Source: Pseudomonas viridiflava (lineage in GTDB: Bacteria; Pseudomonadota; Gammaproteobacteria; Pseudomonadales; Pseudomonadaceae). Taken from it: a stretch of 64,000 nucleotides of DNA. The notes beneath the pieces are model-generated. The model was given only the letters and a program-made list of their open reading frames with translations, ran no database searches and was not told the origin of the DNA. Of the stretch, positions 32,555-41,731 are shown one piece after another; position 1 is the first letter of the stretch, and every line of letters starts with the position of its first letter. The stretch lies in assembly GCF_003702045.1 (NCBI RefSeq), contig NZ_RBTP01000037.1:1-64000 (forward strand), given 5' to 3'. Both the position numbers and the translations under genes were made by a program.

Positions 32555-33997
32555 ATGCAGCTCAAAGATTCCAAACTGTTCCGCCAGCAAGCCTACATCA
32601 ACGGCCAGTGGCTGGATGCGGACGGTGGCCAGTCGATCAAGGTCAACAACCCTGCTACTAACGAGATCCTCGGGACTGTGCCGAAAATGGGTGCGGCCGA
32701 GACGCGTCGTGCGATTGAGGCGGCTGACAAGGCGCTGCCGGCCTGGCGTGCGTTGACCGCCAAGGAGCGGGGCAACAAGTTGCGTCGCTGGTTTGAGCTG
32801 ATGATCGAGAACCAGGATGACCTGGGTCTGTTGATGACGCTGGAGCAGGGCAAGCCGCTGGCCGAGGCCAAGGGCGAGATCGCTTACGCCGCTTCCTTTA
32901 TTGAGTGGTTTGCCGAAGAAGCCAAGCGCGTCTACGGCGACGTGATTCCCGGTCACCAGCCAGACAAGCGCCTGATTGTGCTCAAGCAGCCGATTGGCGT
33001 GACGGCTGCCATTACGCCGTGGAACTTCCCGGCCGCGATGATCACCCGTAAAGCCGGTCCTGCTCTGGCAGCGGGTTGCACGATGGTGCTCAAGCCTGCT
33101 TCGCAAACGCCTTATTCGGCATTGGCGTTGGCTGAACTGGCCGAGCGTGCGGGTATCCCGGCTGGCGTGTTCAGTGTGGTAACCGGCAGCGCTGGCGATA
33201 TCGGCAGCGAGCTGACGGGCAACCCGATCGTGCGCAAGCTGTCCTTCACCGGTTCGACCGACATTGGCCGTCAGTTGATGGCTGAGTGCGCCAAGGACAT
33301 CAAGAAAGTTTCGCTGGAGCTGGGCGGCAACGCGCCGTTCATCGTGTTCGACGATGCCGACCTGGATAAGGCGGTTGAAGGCGCGATGATTTCCAAGTAC
33401 CGCAATAACGGCCAGACGTGCGTCTGCGCCAACCGCATCTACGTGCAGGACGAGGTGTATGACGCGTTTGCCGAGAAGCTCAAGGTTGCCGTGGGCAAGC
33501 TCAAGATCGGTAACGGTCTGGAAGAGGGCATCACCACTGGTCCGCTGATCGACGACAAGGCCGTAGCCAAGGTCAAGGAACACATTGCCGATGCCGTGAG
33601 CAAAGGCGCGACCGTCCTGTCCGGCGGCAACAGCATGGAAGGCTCGTTCTTCGAACCGACGATTCTGGTCAACGTGTCGAAAGATGCAGCCGTTGCGAAG
33701 GAAGAAACCTTCGGTCCGCTGGCACCGCTGTTCCGCTTCAAAGATGAAGCCGAAGTGATCGCGATGGCCAACGACACCGAGTTCGGTCTGGCGTCGTACT
33801 TCTATGCTCAGAACATGAGCCGCGTGTTCCGTGTGGCCGAGGCGCTGGAGTACGGCATGGTGGGTATCAACACCGGCCTGATCTCCAACGAACTGGCACC
33901 GTTCGGCGGCATCAAGTCCTCGGGCCTGGGCCGTGAAGGCTCCAAGTACGGCATCGAAGATTATCTGGAAATCAAATACCTCTGCCTGTCGGTCTGA
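32555..33997 (+). CDS. gabD: NADP+-dependent succinate-semialdehyde dehydrogenase
   Basis: 480 residues. ALDH landmarks: ITPWNFPAAMITRK (cofactor), GSTDIGRQL, general-base Glu in LELGGNAPF, catalytic Cys in NNGQTCVCANRIYV, and the C-terminal PFGGIKSSGLGREGSKYGIEDYLE tail typical of GabD. It oxidises succinate semialdehyde to succinate, the last step of GABA breakdown, in the cytosol. AGGAGG precedes the ATG. Paired with gabT 190 bp downstream. Confidence 0.95.
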   Translation: MQLKDSKLFRQQAYINGQWLDADGGQSIKVNNPATNEILGTVPKMGAAETRRAIEAADKALPAWRALTAKERGNKLRRWFELMIENQDDLGLLMTLEQGKPLAEAKGEIAYAASFIEWFAEEAKRVYGDVIPGHQPDKRLIVLKQPIGVTAAITPWNFPAAMITRKAGPALAAGCTMVLKPASQTPYSALALAELAERAGIPAGVFSVVTGSAGDIGSELTGNPIVRKLSFTGSTDIGRQLMAECAKDIKKVSLELGGNAPFIVFDDADLDKAVEGAMISKYRNNGQTCVCANRIYVQDEVYDAFAEKLKVAVGKLKIGNGLEEGITTGPLIDDKAVAKVKEHIADAVSKGATVLSGGNSMEGSFFEPTILVNVSKDAAVAKEETFGPLAPLFRFKDEAEVIAMANDTEFGLASYFYAQNMSRVFRVAEALEYGMVGINTGLISNELAPFGGIKSSGLGREGSKYGIEDYLEIKYLCLSV

Positions 33998-34186
33998 TCC
34001 AGACTGCCTGACCAGAGTGATTGCAGCCGATGGCGCGCGAGAGCGACGTGTCATCGGCTTTTGCGGCACCCGAAACTTATTGGTGGCTTGAAGGCTGCAG
34101 CAGTCGATCATCGTATGCTGTTGCGGTTTGCCCAGACCACTTGATCCTTGAGCTACGTCGACCGATGAGCGGCGAATGAGGAATAC

Positions 34187-35467
34187 ATGAGCAAGACAAA
34201 CGACTCCCTGATGCAACGCCGCCATGCTGCCGTCCCGCGTGGCGTGGGTCAGATTCACCCGATCTTCGCTGCTTCGGCGAAGAACGCCACCGTGACCGAC
34301 GTTGAAGGTCGTGAGTTCATCGACTTCGCGGGCGGTATTGCAGTACTGAACACCGGTCACCTGCACCCGAAAATCGTTGCCGCCGTGCAGGAACAGCTGA
34401 CCAAGCTGACCCACACCTGCTTCCAGGTGCTGGCTTACGAGCCGTATGTTGAGCTGTGCGAGAAGATCAACGCCAAGGTGCCGGGTGATTTCGAGAAGAA
34501 AACCCTGCTGGTCACCACCGGCTCCGAAGCGGTTGAAAACGCCGTCAAGGTTGCCCGTGCTGCCACTGGCCGTGCTGGCGTGATCGCGTTCACCGGCGCT
34601 TACCACGGCCGCACCATGATGACCCTGGGTCTGACCGGCAAGGTCGTGCCGTACTCGGCGGGCATGGGCCTGATGCCAGGCGGTATCTTCCGCGCGCTGT
34701 ACCCGTGCGAGCTGCACGGCGTGAGCGTTGACGATTCCATCGCCAGCATCGAGCGCATCTTCAAGAACGACGCCGAGCCGAAAGACATCGCGGCCATCAT
34801 CATCGAGCCTGTGCAGGGCGAAGGTGGTTTCTACGTGGCGCCGAAGGCCTTCATGCTGCGTCTGCGCGAGCTGTGCGACAAGCACGGCATCCTGCTGATC
34901 GCTGACGAAGTGCAGACCGGCGCTGGCCGTACCGGCACTTTCTTCGCGATGGAGCAGATGGGCGTTGCAGCCGACCTGACCACCTTCGCCAAGTCCATCG
35001 CAGGCGGCTTCCCGCTGGCGGGCGTGTGCGGCAAGGCCGAGTACATGGATGCCATCGCGCCGGGCGGTCTGGGCGGCACCTACGCCGGTAGCCCGGTGGC
35101 CTGTGCGGCCGCGCTGGCGGTGCTGGATATCTTCGAAGAAGAGAACCTGCTGGAGCGCTGCAAGTCGGTGGGCGAGCGTCTGGTCACTGGCCTGAAAGCC
35201 ATCCAGGCCAAGCACCCGGTTATCGGCGAAGTCCGTGCGCTGGGCGCGATGATCGCGCTGGAGCTGTTCGAAGACGGCGACTCGCACAAGCCGAACGCGG
35301 CGGCCGTGGCTCAGGTTGTGGCCAAGGCGCGTGACAAGGGGCTGATCCTGCTGTCGTGCGGCACCTACGGCAACGTTCTGCGCGTACTGGTTCCGCTGAC
35401 CGCCGAAGACGAACTGCTGACCAAAGGTCTGGCGATTCTCGAAGAGTGTTTCGCTGAAATTGCCTGA
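34187..35467 (+). CDS. gabT: 4-aminobutyrate aminotransferase
   Basis: 426 residues. Class III aminotransferase: GGIAVLNTGHLHPKIV, TTGSEAVENAVKVARAAT, AYHGRTMMTLGLTGK, Asp in LLIADEVQTGAGRTG, PLP lysine in TTFAKSIAGGFPLAGV. It converts GABA and 2-oxoglutarate to succinate semialdehyde and glutamate, feeding GabD. Start ATG at 34187. Strong codon bias towards GC-ending codons suggests good expression. Followed by a terminator at 35511-35542. Confidence 0.95.
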   Translation: MSKTNDSLMQRRHAAVPRGVGQIHPIFAASAKNATVTDVEGREFIDFAGGIAVLNTGHLHPKIVAAVQEQLTKLTHTCFQVLAYEPYVELCEKINAKVPGDFEKKTLLVTTGSEAVENAVKVARAATGRAGVIAFTGAYHGRTMMTLGLTGKVVPYSAGMGLMPGGIFRALYPCELHGVSVDDSIASIERIFKNDAEPKDIAAIIIEPVQGEGGFYVAPKAFMLRLRELCDKHGILLIADEVQTGAGRTGTFFAMEQMGVAADLTTFAKSIAGGFPLAGVCGKAEYMDAIAPGGLGGTYAGSPVACAAALAVLDIFEEENLLERCKSVGERLVTGLKAIQAKHPVIGEVRALGAMIALELFEDGDSHKPNAAAVAQVVAKARDKGLILLSCGTYGNVLRVLVPLTAEDELLTKGLAILEECFAEIA

Positions 35468-35510
35468 TCCACTGTGCGGTCGCAGATTGGTTGATTTGTG
35501 ACCAAACAGA

Positions 35511-35542
35511 CAAAAAAAGCCCGTTTCGACGGGTTTTTTTTC
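35511..35542. terminator. Rho-independent terminator after gabT
   Basis: CAAAAAAAGCCCGT-TTCG-ACGGGTTTTTTTT: GC stem with a UUCG tetraloop and an 8-T run; the A-run makes it usable from both sides. It separates gabT from the response-regulator-like gene. Confidence 0.92.
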
Positions 35543-35627
35543 GTCTGGACGAAGGTATTTCACTGTTTTGGCTATATCCGGACGAAGGCTTTGGCTAAGG
35601 TGAACGCATCGATGTCGGAGAGTCCTG

Positions 35628-37016
35628 ATGACTGCTGTAGTTTTGCCCGCGGTACCTCGCGTATTGATTGCTGAGTCTGATCCGTGGGTTCGCGAAACAC
35701 TCAGCGAGCTGGTTTTGAGTGTGCGTGCTGATGTCGAACTGGAGATGTGTACCGACGGTAGGCAAGCCATCGAATGGATGAAGAAACACCTGCCGGATCT
35801 GGTCATCGCTGCCCGTGAATTGCCCGCCATCGATGGGTTGAGCCTGTTGCGCGGCATTCGCAACCTGCGCCGTCAGCCACCGATTCCGTTCATTTTGATC
35901 AGCAACCGTAGCGATGCAGCCAGCGTGCGTGAAGTCCTGCCGCTCGCGCCGACGGCTTATCTCACCAAACCCCTCGACACCGTGGGCCTGAAGCAGCGTC
36001 TGGAAGGGCTGTTGCTGGGTCGTCGTGCGTCTGCGCCGGGCGACATGCCTGCACTGACGCCAGGCCTCACGCTCATGAAATTTCTGGAAAAGCGCCGCGA
36101 CGTGGCCGATGGCGCGCCGCTGTTTGTCGACGTGCCCAACGCCATTCAGCTCAGCCAAGGGGCAACGGGCCTTGATGCGACGCTGCTGGAGCAGGAGTTG
36201 CGCAACGACCCGCACATTACAGCGGTGCTGATCGCGGCGGCGAATACGGCGGCCCAGCATTTGGGAAAGCCCGTGCAGACGTTGGGCGGCGCGATGGCGG
36301 TACTCGGCGCGCCGCAGACCGCAACCATCGCGTCGGGTCTGGCCAAAAAGCGTATGGCGGTGCTGACCAGCGACGCGCTGTTGGCCAAGGCCAGTCAGTT
36401 CTGGACCTTGTCGCAACGCACAGCGGATTACGCACGCATTCTGGGCGGCATGCTGGAGCTGGATGTCGAGCGCTGTTTCTGCGCCGCAATGCTGCAATCG
36501 CTAGGAGATCTGGCGGTGTTGGGGTGTTTGCAGGAATGGCTGCTGGCGGGCGGGGAGCTGAATGAGCAGGCCATTGATCTGGCGCTGGAGCAGTATTCGG
36601 CCTCTTTCGGTTCTGCGCTGCGCACTCGTTGGCGTCTGCCGCTTGAGCTGCGCGAGCTGATTGCCGCGGTGTATCAGTACAACACCGGCATCTACAAGCG
36701 CGAGGTGTTGGCGATGAATCTGGCGGGGCAGATGGCTCAGTTGGGCGAGGAGGAGAGCGTCACTCAGTTGCTCAAGACCAAATCGGCCAAGCTGTTGAAG
36801 CTCAGCGTCGGGGATTTGCAGCGGTTGCGCAAAAAACTGACGGGCGTGACCGATCCGAGTTTGTTGGCGCCTTTGGTGGTGGAATCTGAGGAGGGTGAAG
36901 AAGAGGGTGTTGAGGATGACGGGCCTGATCTTCTGGACCTGACACCTGAGCCGCCAGCGGCTGAAGAACCGGAGCCCGAGTCCGAGCCGACGATCGAGGA
37001 TGTGCCGAAGGCCTAA
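35628..37016 (+). CDS. HDOD domain protein with degenerate receiver domain
   Basis: 462 residues. N-terminal CheY-like receiver (about 8-125): acidic pair kept in LIAESDPW, but the phospho-acceptor position reads DLVIAARELPAIDG, with Ala in place of Asp, while the Lys of AYLTKPLDT is kept. An HDOD domain follows (about 150-340), a degenerate HD-like signalling fold. The C-terminus (from about 420) is a disordered Glu/Asp/Pro tail. Likely a phosphorylation-independent signalling or scaffold protein. Monocistronic as far as seen. Confidence 0.8.
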   Translation: MTAVVLPAVPRVLIAESDPWVRETLSELVLSVRADVELEMCTDGRQAIEWMKKHLPDLVIAARELPAIDGLSLLRGIRNLRRQPPIPFILISNRSDAASVREVLPLAPTAYLTKPLDTVGLKQRLEGLLLGRRASAPGDMPALTPGLTLMKFLEKRRDVADGAPLFVDVPNAIQLSQGATGLDATLLEQELRNDPHITAVLIAAANTAAQHLGKPVQTLGGAMAVLGAPQTATIASGLAKKRMAVLTSDALLAKASQFWTLSQRTADYARILGGMLELDVERCFCAAMLQSLGDLAVLGCLQEWLLAGGELNEQAIDLALEQYSASFGSALRTRWRLPLELRELIAAVYQYNTGIYKREVLAMNLAGQMAQLGEEESVTQLLKTKSAKLLKLSVGDLQRLRKKLTGVTDPSLLAPLVVESEEGEEEGVEDDGPDLLDLTPEPPAAEEPEPESEPTIEDVPKA

Positions 37017-37106
37017 TGTACGTGGCGTACTGCTGGATGAACGCAAGATCCAGAGCAAGCTCACTCTTATCAATACAACACATAATCCGCTGAATAGACA
37101 CTTTTC

Positions 37107-37211
37107 GTGGGAGCGGACCGGGCGGCGTTCCGTTTGTCCGCGAATGCTGCACTTCGTCCACTGCATCTTCATCGGATGGACTGGCCTTTTCGCGGACAAG
37201 TCCGCTCCCAC
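37107..37211. repeat. Inverted pair of REP-like elements ('GTGGGAGCGGAC' family), locus 1
   Basis: GTGGGAGCGGACCGGGCG...TTTGTCCGCGAA (37107-37143) faces TTCGCGGACAAGTCCGCTCC (37189-37208, then CAC). Similar units occur at 40799-40888 and 58761-58798. Such sequences are common between Pseudomonas genes and can form large hairpins. Confidence 0.75.
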
Positions 37212-37325
37212 CAAGCTTGCTGCGCGACAGCACTACGCCGAAGACAGGGTGGGGTCCACCACAGTCCAATCACCGCGAATATTCAAGCTGTTGTCAGCCA
37301 GACCCGTCAGCAAAGGAGCCGTTTG

Positions 37326-37883
37326 ATGCCCACCCTCGACCTGCAACATCTCTACAAAAAAGCCTGGCTGTTCGCGTCTCACGCTCATGTCGGGCAGACG
37401 ATGGCCAGCTCGGATCTGCCTTACACCACCCACGTGGCGATGGTGGCCAATGAGCTGATCTTCGCCCACCGCGAAGAGCCCGTGGGTGCATTCGAGATCG
37501 CCCTGCCTGCTGCGTTGTTGCATGACGTGGTGGAAGACACCGATGTGACGACGTCGCAGTTGCAAGAGGTGTTTGGCGAACAGGTTGCATCGACTGTCGC
37601 CTGCCTGAGCAAGAACCTGATCGTGCCGTTTTCCGAAGCGCGTTATTTTCAGGGTATTGCCGAGCATTCTCGCGAAGCGGCGGCGGTCAAACTGTGCGAC
37701 CGCATCACCAATTTGCAGTCAGCACCAGCCAAATGGACACACGCCAAGCGAGCGTCCTATCTGGTCGAGTCTGAGCAGATCCTGAATGCACTGGGTCATG
37801 CGAACGGCTACCTGAGGCAGCGGCTCAGCGACGCCATGACGCGCTACCAGGCCCTGTATGTGGAGGGCTTTGAGGCGGTGTGA
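37326..37883 (+). CDS. HD-domain hydrolase, small RelA/SpoT (Mesh1)-like
   Basis: 185 residues from the ATG at 37326, preceded by AAAGGAG. Metal-binding motif ALLHDVVEDT (HDxxED) as in the hydrolase half of SpoT; upstream His in YTTHVAMVANELIF; later KLCDRITNLQ supplies the conserved Asp and Asn. The ORF is open further upstream but through repeat DNA. There is no synthetase, TGS or ACT domain. Predicted ppGpp or related nucleotide 3'-pyrophosphohydrolase in the cytosol; other HD phosphohydrolase activities are possible. Confidence 0.8.
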   Translation: MPTLDLQHLYKKAWLFASHAHVGQTMASSDLPYTTHVAMVANELIFAHREEPVGAFEIALPAALLHDVVEDTDVTTSQLQEVFGEQVASTVACLSKNLIVPFSEARYFQGIAEHSREAAAVKLCDRITNLQSAPAKWTHAKRASYLVESEQILNALGHANGYLRQRLSDAMTRYQALYVEGFEAV

Positions 37884-37962
37884 CACCCAAAATCGGAACG
37901 GGGAGCGTCCCGGGCTGCATGCCGATGCGCAGCATCGGCACGATCAGATCACGCATGCAGCC

Positions 37963-38409
37963 TCAATGACTGTGACTGCGGCCCACATGCGAGGGTTCGC
38001 CTTCGGGTGAGGCGACGGCGCCGGTCACTTCCAGCCTTTCCAGAATTGCGCAGTGATCGGCCGCGCCGCTGCCGCAACGCTGGCGCAAGTCGAGCAGTTG
38101 CTGCTGCAGGGCTTGCAGGCTGGCGACACGAGCGTTGACGTGTTCTATGTGCTCATCAATCAGCGCATTCACGCTTTCGCACTGGTCTTGCGGGCTGTCG
38201 CGCAGGTTCAGCAGGCTGCGGATTTCTTCCAGCGTCATGTCCAGGCTGCGGCAGTTGCGGATGAATGACAGCCGCTCCACATGGGCCTGGGTATACAGGC
38301 GGTAATTGCCATCGCTGCGCGCAGGCGCGGGCAACAATCTTTCGCGTTCGTAATAACGGACGGTTTCAACCTGGGTGTCCGTCAACTTCGCCAATTCACC
38401 GATCTTCAT
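37963..38409 (-). CDS. cadR: CadR, MerR-family Cd/Pb/Zn-responsive activator
   Basis: 148 residues from the ATG at 38409 (MKIGELAKLTDTQVETVRYY). Typical MerR helix-turn-helix, long dimerisation helix (about 80-115) and metal-binding Cys: Cys near DQCESVNA, RCGSG and HCAIL. The C-terminus ends in a His-rich HVGRSHSH tail, known from Pseudomonas CadR. It twists the overlong-spacer promoter of cadA when Cd or Zn binds. Divergent from cadA. Confidence 0.92.
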   Translation of the reverse strand: MKIGELAKLTDTQVETVRYYERERLLPAPARSDGNYRLYTQAHVERLSFIRNCRSLDMTLEEIRSLLNLRDSPQDQCESVNALIDEHIEHVNARVASLQALQQQLLDLRQRCGSGAADHCAILERLEVTGAVASPEGEPSHVGRSHSH

Positions 38410-38431
38410 GGGCTTCATCTCGTGTTAGCGC

Positions 38432-38460
38432 TTGACCCTATAGTGGCTACAGGGTGTTCA
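38432..38460. promoter_or_regulatory. MerR-type cadA promoter/operator
   Basis: TTGACC (38432-38437) is the -35 hexamer; within the spacer is the dyad ACCCTATAG-TGG-CTACAGGGT (38435-38455 minus one or two bases), the shape of CadR/ZntR/PbrR operators with a 19-20 bp spacer. It sits between cadR and cadA starts. Confidence 0.8.
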
Positions 38461-38493
38461 CTTGGCAACACGCAGAATCCAGGAGCGCGCCAA

Positions 38494-40731
38494 ATGGGCC
38501 CCATCAGCAAAACTACGCAGACACACGGTCATGCCGAGCATGAAGACACGCACGCAGAACACGCGCATTCCTGCTGTTCCAGCAAGGCGGCGCCTGCCGT
38601 GGTAAAGCTTGACACCCCCTCGTCAGCCGATGCGCGGCTGAGCAGTTTCCGTATTGAAGCGATGGACTGCCCGACCGAGCAGACCCTGATCCAGAACAAG
38701 CTGGGCAAGCTGGCGGGCGTGCAGAAACTGGAATTCAACCTGATCAATCGCATCCTCGGTGTCTGGCATGACCTGCCTTCTACCGACCCGATTCGCGACG
38801 CCATCGGTTCGCTTGGCATGCAGGCCGACCTGATCGAAGAGGGTGCTGATTCAGGCGCTGTTGCTGCACCTGCGCCGAAGAAACACTGGTGGCCACTGGC
38901 GCTGTCTGGCGTCGCGGCGCTGGCTGCCGAAGTCGTGCATATTGCTTCGCTGGGTCCGACTTGGGTCGTCGCGCTGCTGGCGCTGGTGTCGATCTTCAGT
39001 TGTGGCCTTACGACCTACAAGAAGGGCTGGATTGCGCTCAAGAACTTCAACCTGAACATCAATGCGCTGATGAGTATTGCGGTGACCGGCGCTGTGCTGA
39101 TCGGCCAATGGCCTGAAGCGGCGATGGTGATGTTCCTGTTTACCGTGGCCGAGCTGATTGAAGCCAAGTCGCTGGACCGTGCGCGTAATGCGATCAGCGG
39201 CCTGATGCAGTTGACGCCGGAGCTGGCAACGGTTCGTCAGGCAGATGGAAGTTGGCTGGAAGTGGACGCCAAAAAAGTCGAGCTGGATGCCATCGTCCGT
39301 GTAAAACCGGGCGAGCGTATCGGGCTGGACGGTGAGGTCGTGTCCGGGCAATCGACCATTGATCAGGCCTCGATTACCGGGGAAAGTCTGCCGGTCGAGA
39401 AGGCCGTGGGCGACAAGGTGTTCGCGGGCACCATCAATCAGGCGGGCTCGCTGGAGTACCGCGTTACGGCAGCGGCGAATAACTCGACGCTGGCGCGCAT
39501 CATTCATGCCGTAGAGGCCGCACAAGGCTCGCGTGCGCCGACTCAGCGTTTTGTCGATAGCTTTTCGCGCATCTATACGCCGGTGGTGTTCGTGGTGGCG
39601 TTGGCGGTCGCGCTGATTGCTCCCTTGTTCTTCGGTGGCGCGTGGTTCGACTGGATCTACCGGGCGCTGGTGCTGCTGGTCGTCGCGTGCCCGTGTGCGC
39701 TGGTGATCTCCACCCCTGTGACCATCGTCAGCGGCCTCGCGGCTGCGGCGCGTAAAGGCATCCTGATCAAGGGTGGCGTGTATTTGGAAATGGGCGAGAA
39801 GCTGGATTACCTGGCCCTCGACAAGACCGGCACCCTGACCCACGGCAAGCCGGTGCAGACTGACTATGTGACGTTGCACGCTGAGGCAGCCGACACCGCC
39901 CCGGCCATCGCCGCGAGCCTTGCAGGCCGCTCCGATCACCCGGTTTCCCAAGCCATTGCCAAGGCGGCCGAAACCGGTGCTGCCGTGCATGAAGTGCTGA
40001 ACTTCGAAGCCTTGGGCGGGCGTGGCGTGAAGGGCGAGATCAATGGTTGCCTGTACCATTTGGGCAATCATCGTCTGGTGGAAGAGTTGGGGCTGTGCTC
40101 GCCTGAACTGGAAGCCCGTCTGGACGCGCTGGAAATGCAGGGCAAGAGCGTGGTGTTGCTGCTCGACTCAACCGGACCGCTGGCGCTGTTTGCGGTTGCC
40201 GATACGGTCAAGGAAAGCAGTCGTCAGGCCATCGCCGAGCTGCACGAACTGGGTATCAAGACGCTGATGCTGACTGGCGACAACCCGCATACCGCCAAGG
40301 CGATTGCTGATCAGGTAGGCATCGATCAGGCGCAGGGCAACCTGCTGCCAGCGGACAAGCTGGCGGCGATTGAAGGGCTGTATGCGCAGAACCATCGCGT
40401 CGGGATGGTCGGCGACGGCATCAACGATGCGCCTGCACTGGCGCGTGCCGAGATTGGTTTTGCGATGGCAGCGGCGGGGACCGATACGGCGATTGAAACG
40501 GCGGATGTCGCCCTGATGGACGATGATCTGCGCAAGATCCCGGCCTTTATTCGCCTGTCTCGCCGGACCTCGACGGTGCTCAAGCAGAACATCGTACTGG
40601 CGATTGTCACCAAGGTGCTGTTCATCGGCATCACCTTCGCCGGGCTGGCGACCATGTGGATGGCGGTGTTTGCCGACATGGGGGTCAGTTTGCTGGTGGT
40701 GTTCAACGGGTTGCGATTGCTCAAGAAGTGA
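38494..40731 (+). CDS. cadA: CadA, heavy-metal P1B-type ATPase
   Basis: 745 residues from the ATG at 38494 (AGGAG upstream). His-rich N-terminal tail (HGHAEHEDTHAEHAHSCC) and an HMA domain with MDCPTEQ in which one Cys of CxxC is replaced by Glu. Eight membrane helices, TGES actuator (ASITGESLP), CPC metal site (VACPCALVIS), DKTGTLT phosphorylation site, HP motif SDHPVSQA and GDGINDAPAL hinge. Exports Cd2+, Zn2+ and Pb2+ across the inner membrane. Controlled by the divergent CadR. Confidence 0.95.
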   Translation: MGPISKTTQTHGHAEHEDTHAEHAHSCCSSKAAPAVVKLDTPSSADARLSSFRIEAMDCPTEQTLIQNKLGKLAGVQKLEFNLINRILGVWHDLPSTDPIRDAIGSLGMQADLIEEGADSGAVAAPAPKKHWWPLALSGVAALAAEVVHIASLGPTWVVALLALVSIFSCGLTTYKKGWIALKNFNLNINALMSIAVTGAVLIGQWPEAAMVMFLFTVAELIEAKSLDRARNAISGLMQLTPELATVRQADGSWLEVDAKKVELDAIVRVKPGERIGLDGEVVSGQSTIDQASITGESLPVEKAVGDKVFAGTINQAGSLEYRVTAAANNSTLARIIHAVEAAQGSRAPTQRFVDSFSRIYTPVVFVVALAVALIAPLFFGGAWFDWIYRALVLLVVACPCALVISTPVTIVSGLAAAARKGILIKGGVYLEMGEKLDYLALDKTGTLTHGKPVQTDYVTLHAEAADTAPAIAASLAGRSDHPVSQAIAKAAETGAAVHEVLNFEALGGRGVKGEINGCLYHLGNHRLVEELGLCSPELEARLDALEMQGKSVVLLLDSTGPLALFAVADTVKESSRQAIAELHELGIKTLMLTGDNPHTAKAIADQVGIDQAQGNLLPADKLAAIEGLYAQNHRVGMVGDGINDAPALARAEIGFAMAAAGTDTAIETADVALMDDDLRKIPAFIRLSRRTSTVLKQNIVLAIVTKVLFIGITFAGLATMWMAVFADMGVSLLVVFNGLRLLKK

Positions 40732-40798
40732 GCAACTTTCAAAACTGAACCACGCAGGAACGAGGGAATGATCAAGCTTTTCGGGGGCAGTCTCATTC

Positions 40799-40888
40799 GT
40801 GGGAGCGGACTTGTCCGCGAAGGGGGCGGTACAGTCAGGCGAGAGGTGGCGTCTGAGCACAAGCCTTCGTGGACAAGTCCACTCCCAC
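40799..40888. repeat. Inverted pair of REP-like elements, locus 2
   Basis: GTGGGAGCGGACTTGTCCGC (40799-40818) and the inverted TTCGTGGACAAGTCCACTCC (40866-40885, then CAC). Lies between the convergent cadA and hutG genes, where it may also act as transcription end. Confidence 0.8.
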
Positions 40889-40916
40889 ATTCGTGTCGGT
40901 TCTACCGTTTACCCAT

Positions 40917-41720
40917 TCACCGACCAAACCGCTCCCGTCCCCAGGCGATGAAGGTTTCGAGCAGCGGCCTGAGCACGTGGCGGGTCGGTTCGGCCAGGTC
41001 CGGGCGGTAGTGGAAGGGGGCGAACTCTTCCATGTAGGTGCTTTGCGCCAGCTCCAGTTGAACGGCGTGGATGTTGTTCGCCGGGTCGCCGTAATGGCGG
41101 GTGATGTGCCCGCCCTTGAAGCGACCGTTCAGCACATGGCTGTAATCCTTGGCCGCTGCGCAGACTTGCTCCAGTCTGCTGGCCAGTTCCGCGTCGCAGC
41201 TGGCGCCGTTGAAGGTGCCGAGGTTGAAGTCCGGCAGGCGACCGTCGAACAGGTGCGGGACATGGCCGCGAATCGAGTGGGCGTCGAACAGCAGCGCGTA
41301 ACCGAACTCGTCGCGCAGGCGTTGCAGCTCCTGCTCCAGTGTCCGGTGATAAGGCGCCCAGATCTGCTCCAGATACTTCGCCCGTTCCTCGGCGCCCGGC
41401 GTCTGGCCTTCCTTGAACAGCGGCACGCCATCAAACAGGATCGACGGAAACAGCCCCGTGGTCGCACCGGCATACATCGGTTTGTCGTCGGCAGGACGAT
41501 TGAGGTCAATTACAAAGCGCGAATACTCGGCCGCCAGCGTGCTGGCGCCCAGTTCGGCCGCGAAGTCGTACAAACGCGGAATGTGCCAGTCGGTGTCGGG
41601 CAGGCTCAGCGCTTCGTCCACCAGCCCGGCTTCCACCGCAGAGGTGAGCTTGAGGCCTGCGTGGGGCATGCTGATCAGCAGCGGAACATGGCCGCGAGTG
41701 AATGTCAGAACGTTGTCCAC
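40917..41720 (-). CDS. hutG: N-formylglutamate deformylase
   Basis: 267 residues. Starts MDNVLTFTRGHVPLLISMPH; conserved LLFDAHSIRGHVPHLFDGRLPDFNLGTFNGASC region with Asp and His metal ligands, and FKGGHITRHYG with Arg and His. Zinc-type amidohydrolase turning N-formyl-L-glutamate into glutamate and formate, the last step of the five-step histidine pathway used with HutF. Last gene of the long hut transcript, 11 bp after hutI. Confidence 0.95.
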   Translation of the reverse strand: MDNVLTFTRGHVPLLISMPHAGLKLTSAVEAGLVDEALSLPDTDWHIPRLYDFAAELGASTLAAEYSRFVIDLNRPADDKPMYAGATTGLFPSILFDGVPLFKEGQTPGAEERAKYLEQIWAPYHRTLEQELQRLRDEFGYALLFDAHSIRGHVPHLFDGRLPDFNLGTFNGASCDAELASRLEQVCAAAKDYSHVLNGRFKGGHITRHYGDPANNIHAVQLELAQSTYMEEFAPFHYRPDLAEPTRHVLRPLLETFIAWGRERFGR

Positions 41721-41731
41721 AATCTTCTCCT

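Noticed and set aside
32387..35863. Very long minus-strand open frame opposite gabD and gabT
   Set aside because: It is the antisense shadow of two strongly biased GC-rich genes; no start site, family or sensible composition.
38851..40071. Minus-strand open frame opposite cadA
   Set aside because: Shadow of a P-type ATPase gene; residues are low-complexity Arg/His/Gln.
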